A stretch of DNA of 64,000 nt, from contig NW_019154050.1 in assembly GCF_001653235.2 (NCBI RefSeq), positions 273,207-337,206 on the forward strand, given 5' to 3'. The translations under genes and the position numbers were made by a program. This DNA comes from Pochonia chlamydosporia 170. Taxonomy: Eukaryota; Ascomycota; Sordariomycetes; Hypocreales; Clavicipitaceae. Shown in pieces: positions 44,519 through 54,177 of the stretch; position 1 is the stretch's first letter, and every line of letters begins with the position of its first letter. Under the pieces are notes generated by a model. It was not told the origin of the DNA. It made no database searches and was given only the letters and a program-made list of their open reading frames with translations.

Positions 44519-46732
44519 TTGCACTTCGTATGGCAATAAGAGAAACCTTCCGAGCCTTACTCAAATTTCTCAACCCTGGAGTGCTCTCAATCCTACCTAC
44601 ATCACATCAAACGATTCGCGAGTGGGTAATGCGAACGTTCGAGACGCAAAAGCGGCGTATGCGGCAAATTCTCCAATCAGCTATTTCGAGAATACATTTC
44701 ACTGTCGATTTGTGGTCCTCTCCAAATAAGCTTGGCATCCTTGGTATTATTGCACACTTTATTGACAGCAACGGCGAGTTGGTTTCATATTGTGTTGCTC
44801 TACGAGAGGTGCACGGCAAACATTCAGGGGAGAATCAGGCTCACATTGTAATGAATGTTGTCGAGGACTACGGAATTGTCACTCAAATTGGATATTTTGT
44901 TTCAGACAATGCAGATTCAAATGATACGTTGATGACTACTCTACAGAAATTGTTGAGCGAGAAGCATGACATAGTATATGATGCGAAACATCACCGCCTT
45001 CGTTGTAATGGTCATACCATCAATCTAGCAGCGCACGCATTTATGTTCCCGAAGGCCGCCCCGTTGAAGCCCCGACGAAAAACAAGGTGAAAAGAGACCC
45101 CACGAGCGAATATGCCAAACCTTCTGAATCTGATAGATTAAAATGGAGGAAGGCTGGTCCTCTTGGCAAGCTGCACGACATTGTTGTCTTTATTCGGTGT
45201 AGTCCGCAACGAATACAGAGGTTCAGAGAGATCAGTGAGAAGAAGGGACTTCTTCGCGACAACGATACAAGATGGAACTCCAAGTACTACATGACCGCGA
45301 GAGCTATCGAACTTGCAGATCAAATTGATTACTTTTGCTCCAAGGAGAAAGACTTAAAGCTTGACTCACTCTCAGAGCAAGACTGGGCTGAGCTAAAAAA
45401 AAGTTTGCAACTTCCTCAAATCATTCGCCGATGCAACCAAGGCTACAGAAGGTCACGCGCACACAATTGACAGAACGCTACCAATAATGGACTTCTTGCT
45501 TAGTAGGAAGTGACGCTTTTATGGCGCCTTGTGTTGAGGCTGGTTGGGCGAAACTCGACGCGTATTACACTCTTACGGAGCGTTCATCTGCACATGTTGC
45601 AGCTATTGTCCTCAGTCCCCACCGGAAGTGGCACTACATTGATGTCGCCTGGGAGGACCACCCTGAGTGGATTGATAGTAGCAAGACCGCCGTAGAAGGC
45701 CTCTGGAAAACTCGCTACGCACCGGTCGCCAGGTTGGCCGAGTCGCCGGCTCATGCCTTAGTTGACAAGCCACCAGTGAGAAATTCGTTTCTTGCTTGGG
45801 AAGACGAGCAGGAGGATCTCGATCTTCCTACCCAGTTTGATGAGTATCAGAGTTAGATATCAGCCCCAAGGATCAAGGTCAAGGACGTGCGAAAGTGGTG
45901 GCTGGAGGATACACAACAAACGCTGTACCCAAACCTTTCCAAAATGGCGCTAGATCTTTTGTCAATTCCAGCAATGTCTGCCGAACCAGAACGCCTCTTC
46001 TCTGACACCAAGATCACCCTCCAAGATCGCAGAAATAGGTTGGGAATTGGCATAATTGAGGCAATTGAGTGCATAAAGTCCTGGTCAAAGACTCATCGGG
46101 TGGCTTGGGTTGACGACATTGGACTTGTTTTGGATACAGAAGCAATGAATGAGGATGAACAGCAGGGGCCTTCTAACATTATATCTGACAATATGACTGT
46201 ATGAGCAGTAGATAGCATATGAACAATACGAGTGGCGTGCAATAAGTTAAGTTATGTCTATTGTCCCAATCTAAAACCTTAGCCTAACGCAACTGAGGTG
46301 TGAGAGACCGTTTTGTCGAGCTGTCTCATCCTTCGGAAAACGAATACTATTCTATGTTGGCGCGAATAGCTTTAAATTTCTACGGTCAGCGAGACAGCTT
46401 TGAGCCTCAATGTTACTCAATTCGGTTAGCCTTATGCTTGGGCCATGCGGCTCGTTGCACGGCGTGCAATATGATATTGCAATACGATATTGGTCAAATA
46501 CAGTGCAATACCGTACACAGTGCAGTGCAGCAAATTCCTAAACAATCCAGTGCAGTTTGGAGTTGAAAAAATATCGTATACGGTATTTTGCACTATTTAC
46601 ATCACTGCAATACACATCACTTGACAATACAATCATATTGCGAGGGGGTCCATATTGCCAATATACGATTGTTTATATTATTTACTACACTGCAGTTAGG
46701 AAACTGTCTATTTGTCACTATTAGGAGCTCTG

Positions 46733-47274
46733 GTTACAAGGTTGAGATTTATGGTATTGGATATGTTTAGTTACATTTCTTATGACTTAACTCCCTGCAG
46801 CCAATACAATCTTGTTAAACCTTGCGACATTCCGGCAAATTAGCTATTCCCAGTGCAATTTTCATGAGTCATAACGTAGTACATTACCATATATTCCTGT
46901 CGTCTTGCCAGCACCTACTCTACAATGTTGTCAATTATTTGTATGTGGCTTTGACGTATGTACCTCCAGGTGCCCAAATATGCAGAGGGGGGTGCCCATG
47001 TTCACAGTCGCCGCAGTTATGACATTGCTGGATTATCAATTATTTCATTTCATTATCCAGGTCACAACGATTGATAATGACGGATGGTCCCTTCTGTGAT
47101 TGGCTACTCCCTCCTTCCTCCTGAACTTCTGGAATGAGGTTATTGCCTGTCCTGCTGCTCTCGTGGGCGAATATGAGACGCGAGGCGAGGATATCGATAC
47201 TGTTGATATCTCTATATTAGCAGGCTCTAGGGATGATTGATATGCAGGCATGTAGAAAGTAGAGAATAAACTTA
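46733..47274. other. no gene seen
   Basis: No coding recognised. A frame continuing from the membrane-protein gene (about 47050-47230, minus, PANIEISTVSISSPRVSYSP) could be a further 3' exon of that gene, but I found no in-phase splice. Confidence 0.35.
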
Positions 47275-48392
47275 CTACATCACGATTGGGAACAGACACT
47301 CTACTGTATATATAAACGAATCAATATCGCGTTCCACCCCTTGTCCGAAAACCCCGATCCTGACTGATGCTATTACGGTGCGCCCAATGCCGATGAATGC
47401 AATTGTGGCGAGGCGGATCTCGGTGCTGCGCATAATATAGCGGAATAGCCTGCCCCCTCCCAATGGCGACGACATTATTGTCCGGAGTACCGCGCGGAAA
47501 TTCTTCAGTAAAAACACGGCGCTCATGCACTCCACGATTGCGATAGTTAAGTAGTAGCCTAAGAGCAGCCGCTTTTGTACAGCTGGAGAATAAGCCGGGG
47601 AGCCGAGATAATATCCCACGCTAAACACGGCAATGAAGACCTGAATAACCAAGATGACGAGCATCAGCACCCAGAAAAGCACCCGGAAGAGTTTGCGCTC
47701 GCGGCCACAGAGGATATTCTTCAGGATCACATAGTTATAAAAGGGGAGTCCGGCTTCTTGAACCTATAGAAGTAGGCGATTATGCCATTATGTTAGTTGG
47801 CTGCGATATAGCCGGAAGGGCTTCTGTTAGAGACAGTCGGAGTGTGCGGGTTTCTGGCATGCATGACGTTCGATGCTCCTTTCTTGTGCTCAGGGAGGGA
47901 TAAAGGCAATATTATATGAAGACTGATGGATTGAGAACGGCGGAAAATGAAGAAATGTGTAGGTCTCTTCCCCTGCGCCGCTTGTCGCACTGGTGGTAAA
48001 CGACAACAGGGTCAATATGGGGGCAAATAAGGATGCAGAGAAGAGCGAGGCGTTTACCTAGGGCCCGTGCCTTGGGCAATATACCTTAGGCGACGGAAGC
48101 CCGTGAATCTCGTCCGAATGACACTCACCAGGTAAGAGAGACTCCCGAAGCCGGCAGCGACCGCCTGGTTGAGGGGTGCATGCTCGGCGGTAACGGCGAC
48201 ATAGTAGTTAAAACCATTAGCGAGACAAACAGCAATGGAGTTAACCATCGGCACCAGGATAAGAACCGAGACCTCGCCTATAATGCCAGCGACCATGAAA
48301 CCGACGAGGACATTGCATAGCCCAATAGCGCTCTGGATCCCCTGTGTCGTGGAAAAGAAGCGCGGTATTGCAGAGTCTGTATTCGATGACAT
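47275..48392 (-). CDS. multi-pass membrane protein, unknown family
   Basis: Exon 1 (48392-48129, 88 codons) starts at an ATG and has two to three hydrophobic segments (GLCNVLVGFMVAGIIG, VLILVPMVNSIAVCLANG). A 71-bp intron (48128-48058, GTGAGT...CTAG) leads in phase to VNASLFSASLFAPILTLLSF. The donor ending this middle exon is uncertain. A last exon begins at 47763 (VQEAGLPFYNYVILKNILCG) and has at least four more hydrophobic segments, ending at a TAG at 47275. The total suggests seven or more membrane helices. The layout resembles small fungal 7TM membrane proteins, but I do not recognise the family and assign no function. Confidence 0.6.
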
Positions 48393-49261
48393 GATTGAAC
48401 TAAGGAGTTCCGAATTACACTTTCGTTCGATGGCAGGGACGCCGCCCTTTATTAGAGCGGGATCCCACTTATGTAGGCCTGCACCATCGCCGCCGCCAAA
48501 ATATCAGACAGAACGTTATTGTTAGCATGCTGGTGCTGGCCATCCAACATTGGAGTCCTGCAGACAGAACGGAATTAAATGGCGGCGCCTTGGTTTCCCG
48601 CCTCTGTCAAGGTTCAGCAAGCCAGCACTGACTCAAGTACAGCTAGTTCCGCTGCAGCGCCAAATCACGAAGCTTCAACTGGTCGAACCCAGCTGCTAGC
48701 CTTGCGCCCATCTCTGACCCCAATTTCCACCCTCGTATCATCCGGTGGCACTCCCACCTTCCGCTTTGAAATTTCCACTTCATAGGGCTGCGCAGGTTGC
48801 AAGGCTCCACTTGACCACATCCGCTTGTATTCTGTATTCATCCATCATCAGGGAGGATTCTAGGCCTGCCGCCAGTGTCACTTAGATATAAACGACCCCC
48901 TCAGCTAGGACAACTGTGTATGTAAGCGTACATGCGGCATGTATGTTGATATATGAAAGAAAGAAAAAAAAGCAACAAAAAGTATAGCCAATTCGATAAT
49001 GGGACTCTAGCAGGGTTGAGTCCTGAATTGTGATATGCGTGGTGGCTCTGACCATAGCCGTTAGGCCGTACTTTGGCTGCCCTCCCAACGCCGTTTTGCT
49101 CGTGACTTGATACACAGTCCTTTGCATTGCACGAGCCTACCGAAGCGGCTATCGGCAGACGATGTGGAGATACCGGATGGATCGCCCCGTGGATCGCTAA
49201 TGGGCGTGTTGGATAGTCCTCGCTCGTGTCAAGCCATCAGTCAGCCGCATGCTAATATTAA
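48393..49261. other. no gene seen
   Basis: Upstream region of the membrane-protein gene and further non-coding sequence. ORFs are short and domain-free. Confidence 0.4.
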
Positions 49262-49435
49262 TGTTCATCGAGTAACTATGCAAAACAGAATGACGAGTTC
49301 GATGACGCGGATGTTGGGCGACTTGATGTACGTCTTGCTATCGTTAAGCTTCTACTTGCCGCTGGCGCTGATGTCAACAACCGGGGAAAAGGATATGGGA
49401 GTAATGCACATGAGCTTGCAGAAAGCTTGAGCTGA
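49262..49435 (+). pseudogene. ankyrin-repeat fragment
   Basis: After an in-frame TAA the frame reads NDEFDDADVGRLDVRLAIV then KLLLAAGADVNNRGKGYG and HELAES before a TGA at 49433. LAIVKLLLAAGADVN is a textbook ankyrin helix-turn-helix and hairpin. Another frame just upstream (ANINVHR) may be part of the preceding repeat. Only one repeat remains. Confidence 0.6.
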
Positions 49436-49758
49436 CGGAAGCGAAGCCACCCATGCAAAGGAACTATGGGGCTGGAACGGTTGACGGTTGTTGCCATGCT
49501 GATCGTGGCGCATATCAGTTTAACCAAGCTTGCGTACCGTGTGGGTCAGTGTCCAACGCGGACCCTTTTTGAAGTTGAAGATTCTCCAACTATATGGACG
49601 CAGACGATGTCGTAAGTGCTTGTCGAGCTATTTGGGCAAACGAGACCCCAGACTTCATCAGCAGGTTGCTTTTGGCCCAAAGCTAAAAGATTTGGACTGA
49701 TGAAGGCACTGTTGATGCCAGGGTTTATGTCCGTCTGCATACACGACGAACTGGTAAC

Positions 49759-50246
49759 CAGTGTTCCTAATAGGCGGTCCCAATGGGTTGGACCGCCTGG
49801 ACCGCATACCTGGTCCAGTCCAGTCCAGCAACTTTGGCGGACCAGGCGGACCAGTTTGAGGGTGTTGGACCGCCTGGACGGCGTAGATAATCGGGCTGGG
49901 ATAAGGGTTGGCGGGCGTTCAGGGATCATTCCAACCAATATAGTGCCGGTTATCGATAACTGAGAAGTCTTTGCCATATCAACCTTGACAAACTCCACGA
50001 GTATTACAGCAGCGGTTCCGAACAATGTGAATGTTTTATTATGGCCGAGTTTATCAATGGCATAATATTTACCATTTATTATGACGTTCAAGTGGCTGCA
50101 ATGAATTGATAACCATAGTGTTTACTGACCCCCTGGATGGACCGTTTAGAGGCAAGCGGTCCAGTCCACGGTCTACAACACGATAGGCGGTCCAGTTCCA
50201 GTTGGTGGGCTCTGGACTGGACCGACCGCCTATTAGCAACACTGGC
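49759..50246. mobile_element. MITE-B (non-autonomous hAT type)
   Basis: Left end CAGTGTTCCTAATAGGCGG and right end, inverted, CAGTGTTGCTAATAGGCGG; GGACCGCC and GGTCCAGTCCAG motifs fill both subterminal regions. The direct repeat ACTGGTAAC flanks it (49750-49758 and 50247-50255), two bases removed from the right TIR. No ORF. Its CnnCTAATAG core matches hAT-C and hAT-D ends. Confidence 0.8.
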
Positions 50247-51246
50247 ACTGGTAACCTATCTCACTGACGTATGCCAGTTGTGGGGCTGTTTCAGGGGTAG
50301 GCACGTTTCATGCAGCCACTATCACCTGTGGCTCTGGCGAGTCCATCTACTGGGTGCGAGCTTGTTCGAGGGCAGACAGCAAAGGGCATGTCAAGTTGCA
50401 TCATTCCCCATGCTTCTCGTCTCTTGTCGCCGCCACCGTTCTCCCCGAATCCCGAACAATAACTGTGACGGTCCAGGCTGTGCATGACGAATTACGCCAC
50501 TCATTGGATGGTGTACATGAAGAGCTGACTCGTCCTCAATCGGAGACGCTGACCATCGCAAGGGAAGCAACACGATGGTGCCTTTTTATTAGTCACCCTG
50601 AACTTCAATCTGCCGTATAGGGTGGCGGAACCCGTCGACCGCCGCTGTGACGAGTGAGCGGGAGCCGGTGAAGATCTGGCGAAAGGATGAGCGATGACTC
50701 ATCGAACGCTCGACAGACTAAATCGTAGTCGAGGCGCTGACTACGCCCAAGATGACCACTCTAGGATCTGCCTCGAATAGGATGTAGGTGTAGAACGCGT
50801 TGAAGCGGCTGGGTAGGGTGACCCAAATAGCCAGAGCAAACGACAGGAATACTCCGTACGAAGGGAGAGAAGGATCATCCCAGGGCCACAGCAGGTGTAT
50901 ATCATCATCACAGGTAGTTACATCACTTCCACATCACCTGCCAAGTGAAGCCCAGCAATTGACAGGGCTGAACGGCAAACCCCCCCCCCCCGGGGCCCCA
51001 CACCCCCCCTTTTTTCTTCTCCCCCGGCCCCCAGAGGCTGAGGCCACGAACCCATCAATACTTGCCAGGGCCTCTGCAGCGAGTAAGCATGGTGTTACGA
51101 TCTCAGCTCGTAGGCTGCAGAATGGGCCGGCTGCATGAGCCACCCCGCGGCTGCAGAAAGCTCAGCGGGAGAACGTCGGCAACGACGGGCCAATGAAGGC
51201 AGCGCTCAGTTAATTTAAGTGAGCATTGGCAATGCTCACCACGCGA
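50247..51246. other. no gene seen; homopolymer tract
   Basis: No convincing coding. A C(10)-GGGG-CCCC-C(7)-T(6) run at about 50981-51016 may be an error-prone part of the assembly. A palindrome GTGAGCATTG/CAATGCTCAC lies at 51220-51240. Confidence 0.4.
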
Positions 51247-51524
51247 TGTAAGTGAGCATCCTCGATGCTCACTTCCATGATAACTAGCACCCGTAGTATA
51301 TAGGCACCCCGAATTTTCTCTTTTCTAGATAGTTACTAGTCCTTAGCTTTCAATCACGATCATTAGCATAATCCTAAGTTCACACTTCGAGTGACTGCAC
51401 GATCACTGGTTACGGTCTGCGACCTATCACCAAAGTAACAACCAACTGCTCAGATTGACTGCCCTAGCGCCTCTGCCAACATAAACCCTGCCTGGTTTAT
51501 CCCTTGGGAACCCCAGTCGTTACA
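51247..51524 (+). repeat. possible LTR (family 3)
   Basis: Bounded by TGTAAGTGAGC and CGTTACA (TG...CA), with a leading palindrome (arms GTGAGCATC), an AGTATATAGG TATA-like site and a pyrimidine-rich middle, as in fungal LTRs. There is no second copy in the window to prove it. Confidence 0.4.
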
Positions 51525-51529
51525 CATGG

Positions 51530-51778
51530 TGTCGCATATCAGGCCTACCCTGAATCGCAGCTCATGGAAACTGAGCGTTAATATCAGTAACAGCAGCTGC
51601 CTGGCAGGCAGCTGCTACTGCCTAAACTGGCAAAAGGTTTCTTTTGTGTATAAAGAGCTGCACGGTTCCCGTGCAGCTCTTAATGGAGTTCTTGCTCCTC
51701 AGATACTTCTCACTCAATACAATTGCCACTTTCGGCGCAGTCATACTCGATCTCATGTGACCTCAACTTTGTCTGACA
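51530..51778 (+). mobile_element. solo LTR (family 1), second copy
   Basis: Starts TGTCGCATATCAGGCC and ends TTTGTCTGACA. It matches 8470-8721 in the inverse orientation over its whole length, including the AGCAGCTGCCTG palindrome and the TTTCTTTTGTGTATAAAGAG block. No clear 5-bp target duplication. Confidence 0.7.
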
Positions 51779-52530
51779 CTATGTTGTGGCGCTCGCTATG
51801 CACCCACGTTAGTACTAAAGAAATCGTCGAATTACTGACAATTGCGAGCAGACAATCTCTCGATACACACCCACGGCAATAGCTAAGGAACTCCAGGGGG
51901 AAGACTTAATCAACCGAGCTAACGGTCGAATCCATTATCCCACAATCACCCCACGATTTGGCGGGTAGAGTCGTTTCAGCATCGCCAAGAGTGTTAGTGC
52001 CATTATTCCCATCAGGGTAGTTATGTAAATTACCAGCTCCAGCCCTCAAAAAACACAAAAAGGCCAATCGCAGGCAATAACGATATGCAGACCAATCATT
52101 GGCAATTGCGAATCGACAACCTTTCGACATCAACCGAGGGCGATTGCTCCTGAACTCCGAATTCGGGTCATGTCGATGGAAACCTACTGGGTAGTATCAA
52201 ACCCCAAGTGTTGCACCTATGGTTTCTTCGCGTTGGATTGGGTTTGATAAGTCTTCCTCAATGGCTGAGGGCAAATTGCGGACCCAGTTAATTCCATCCG
52301 TCGATAGGTGAGGCTAAGCGAGAGGGGGGATTTGCTCATCACCAAAAAAATATAAAGAGAAGTTCAGGACATGCGTTCAGTACGTCGAGTCACAGCTGTC
52401 AGAGGAATCTCTCGACCTCGTTTCTTTGGTCAAATTGGCCTGGCTTCATGTCAGCCTTCGACCGTCTTTATAATTCTATCTCAAGATTCTAAGACACAAT
52501 CCATATATGGGGGCCACAGAGCCTTGGGAG
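51779..52530. other. no gene seen
   Basis: Non-coding flank of Copia-2. The bases just before its 5' LTR (GCCTTGGGAG) resemble a polypurine tract, so an older related element may once have ended here. Confidence 0.4.
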
Positions 52531-52687
52531 TGTAGACTTGATATGACTGAGGCATCAAGACGTTGTTTAGGCAACACTTGCAAGTGGTGAGTCATTGCCT
52601 AGTGGCACGGACGTGCCACTAGGTATATATGTATGAGAGAGCTGTCATCCAGAATTGAACAAGAAGAAGAAAAGTTCAATCGCAACA
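52531..52687 (+). repeat. 5' LTR of Copia-2
   Basis: TGTAGACTTG...CGCAACA, with a palindrome of arms CCTAGTGGCACG around a GA centre and a TATATATG promoter-like site. Confidence 0.95.
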
Positions 52688-52702
52688 GGTTATGAGCCCG
52701 GT
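52688..52702 (+). promoter_or_regulatory. primer-binding site of Copia-2
   Basis: GGTTATGAGCCCGG directly follows the 5' LTR. It is complementary to the anticodon stem-loop of initiator tRNA-Met, implying priming by a tRNA half as described for Drosophila copia. Confidence 0.7.
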
Positions 52703-52796
52703 CGCCTTTATTGTGCTTCCGGTGCACGATTGAACTCGGAATACACGAACAGTTTTTCGTCAAGAATCGACGGTTGGCACCAAAAGACCCGGCACT

Positions 52797-53666
52797 ATGG
52801 GCAAGAAAGACTACAAAGGAACCATCCTTGATGGGAGAGACTCCTTTGACAGCTGGAAGATGGATCTTGAAGATAGTTTGTTGAGTGATGATCTTATGAG
52901 CTACGTCACCGGTGAGGCAACACCGGAATCGTCAGGCTTATCAACTCCAGGAGAAAAGAGCGCCGCAGACATCAAAAATATCTCTCTTGCGAGAATGAAG
53001 ATACGACAGAGCATCGACCAGATCCACAAGAACTCAGTTAATCACCTCATCGATCCACGAGCGATTTACCAGTCCCTCGTAAATCGATACGCTGCATCAA
53101 ACAAAGCACGCCTTCGACAGCTCATCCGGATGATGTACGACGTTAGTACGCAGACTAATAGAACTGTGCAGGAGAAGGTTGACGACCTGAAGCGTCTCCG
53201 AGCTCAGATCAATAGCCAAGACAAAGATATCGTTATCCATGAGCAGCTCTTGATTTGCTTCCTGCAAATGAGTATGGACGATGCCTTCGACACGACAATT
53301 GAGATCCTGAATGCATCAACAGATACCCTGACAATGGAAAAGGTGCAGAGTGCTCTGGAGAGCAAGGAGTTGGAACTTGTCGATGTAACAATCAAGGGAG
53401 AAACTGCACAGTTTGCGGGCCGCCGCCGGAGTGCACGGAACAGGAAAGACAAGGGTACTAATAGGTCCAAGACGCTGGATAGTGGCGGTGATACCAAGGA
53501 GGAGTATCTGAAGGAGGCAGGGGGGTGCTGGTGTTGTGGCGGCATGCATTTCAAGCACGATTGTGCAGTCTGGCACCAAACAAAAGCAGGGAAGACTTGG
53601 CTAGCTTCTGAAAAAGCGAAGGCGAAAGTGGCTCCGGAAAAGCAAGGAGAAGGTAAACGCGGCTAG
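52797..53666 (+). CDS. Copia-2 Gag
   Basis: A 289-residue ORF from ATG 52797. The N-terminal two thirds have the UBN2-type Gag pattern (SFDSWKMDLEDSLLSDDLMS, IYQSLVNRYAASNKARLRQL, VDDLKRLRAQI). A CCHC-like knuckle CWCCGGMHFKHDC is at about 240. The stop TAG (53664-53666) lies inside the overlapping protease frame, which is open from 53605, so protease must be reached by a +1 frameshift in the 62-base overlap or the copy has an indel. Confidence 0.88.
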   Translation: MGKKDYKGTILDGRDSFDSWKMDLEDSLLSDDLMSYVTGEATPESSGLSTPGEKSAADIKNISLARMKIRQSIDQIHKNSVNHLIDPRAIYQSLVNRYAASNKARLRQLIRMMYDVSTQTNRTVQEKVDDLKRLRAQINSQDKDIVIHEQLLICFLQMSMDDAFDTTIEILNASTDTLTMEKVQSALESKELELVDVTIKGETAQFAGRRRSARNRKDKGTNRSKTLDSGGDTKEEYLKEAGGCWCCGGMHFKHDCAVWHQTKAGKTWLASEKAKAKVAPEKQGEGKRG

Positions 53667-54177
53667 AATCCTTGAAGACGGTGGTAGTGAATCTGACAAA
53701 TCTACCTACTTGCTTCCTAGCACAAGAGTGATAACTCCTCCCCAATGGTATCTCGACAGCTGTGCTTCCGTCCACATCACCCCAAGGAAAGATCAGTTCA
53801 TCTCAAAGTTGTCCCCTGCAAAGACATGTGTTGAGATTGCAGACGGCTCCGAAGTTCGCTCAAGAGGCAAGGGAGACGTGAGGATCTTTTACGTCTCACG
53901 GACAGGAAAAGCAAGGTCAACAATAGTACGTGGGGTGCACTATATCCCAGAGGCAGCGAGTAGCCTGCTATCAGTTGGTGAACTAGAAGACAGAGGAGCA
54001 CATATTGTTGTAGACTCTCGGGGGAGAACCGTCACGGTGATAAGAAATCAGGAGGAAGTGCTGGTTGCTCGCAGACATAAAAAGGTGTGGCGCCTGAGCC
54101 AGACGAGAGAGCACCGAGTCCATATAATCCAAGAGAAGGATAGTGATGACGAAATAGCTCAGAAGTCAACCCCATGA
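53605..54177 (+). CDS. Copia-2 protease frame
   Basis: An open frame, +1 relative to Gag, without an early ATG, as expected for a part translated by frameshifting. The aspartic protease motif WYLDSCASVHITPRKD has Asp-Ser-Cys-Ala in place of the common Asp-Ser-Gly/Thr-Ala type, which is known in Copia elements as DSGA/DSCA variants. VHYIPEAASSLLSVGELEDRG follows. The frame ends with TGA at 54175-54177, overlapping the ATG of the integrase-RT ORF as ATGA. Confidence 0.82.
   Translation, partial: LLKKRRRKWLRKSKEKVNAARILEDGGSESDKSTYLLPSTRVITPPQWYLDSCASVHITPRKDQFISKLSPAKTCVEIADGSEVRSRGKGDVRIFYVSRTGKARSTIVRGVHYIPEAASSLLSVGELEDRGAHIVVDSRGRTVTVIRNQEEVLVARRHKKVWRLSQTREHRVHIIQEKDSDDEIAQKSTP

Larger units (their letters stand above)
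41646..46204 (+). pseudogene. hAT-D transposase, split and decayed
   Basis: 5' part 41646-41993: IWDHTPFGRNEIV, then the BED finger (VWRCKYCKEKPAEYLESGGT...VYKHLKSH), up to CGLAL. After hAT-E the same frame resumes at 44527 (RMAIRETFRALLKFLNPG), with VDLWSSPNKLGILGI, FVSDNADSNDTL and LRCNGHTINLAAHAF. Breaks follow: a frame change near 45088, one in the A8 run near 45400, a stop at about 45508, and a TAG at 45854-45856 before the dimerisation part (LLSIPAMSAEPERLFSDTK). Several independent lesions show it is older than hAT-E. Confidence 0.87.
41645..46732 (+). mobile_element. hAT-D element, interrupted by hAT-E, left end lost
   Basis: Coding starts right after the hAT-C terminus, so its own left end is missing. 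The right end at 46732 reads inward CAGAGCTCCTAATAG, the same core as hAT-C and MITE-B. Subtracting the hAT-E insertion leaves about 2.55 kb. The stretch from the end of coding (46204) to the terminus is rich in TGCAATA and CAGTGCA motifs. Confidence 0.75.
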
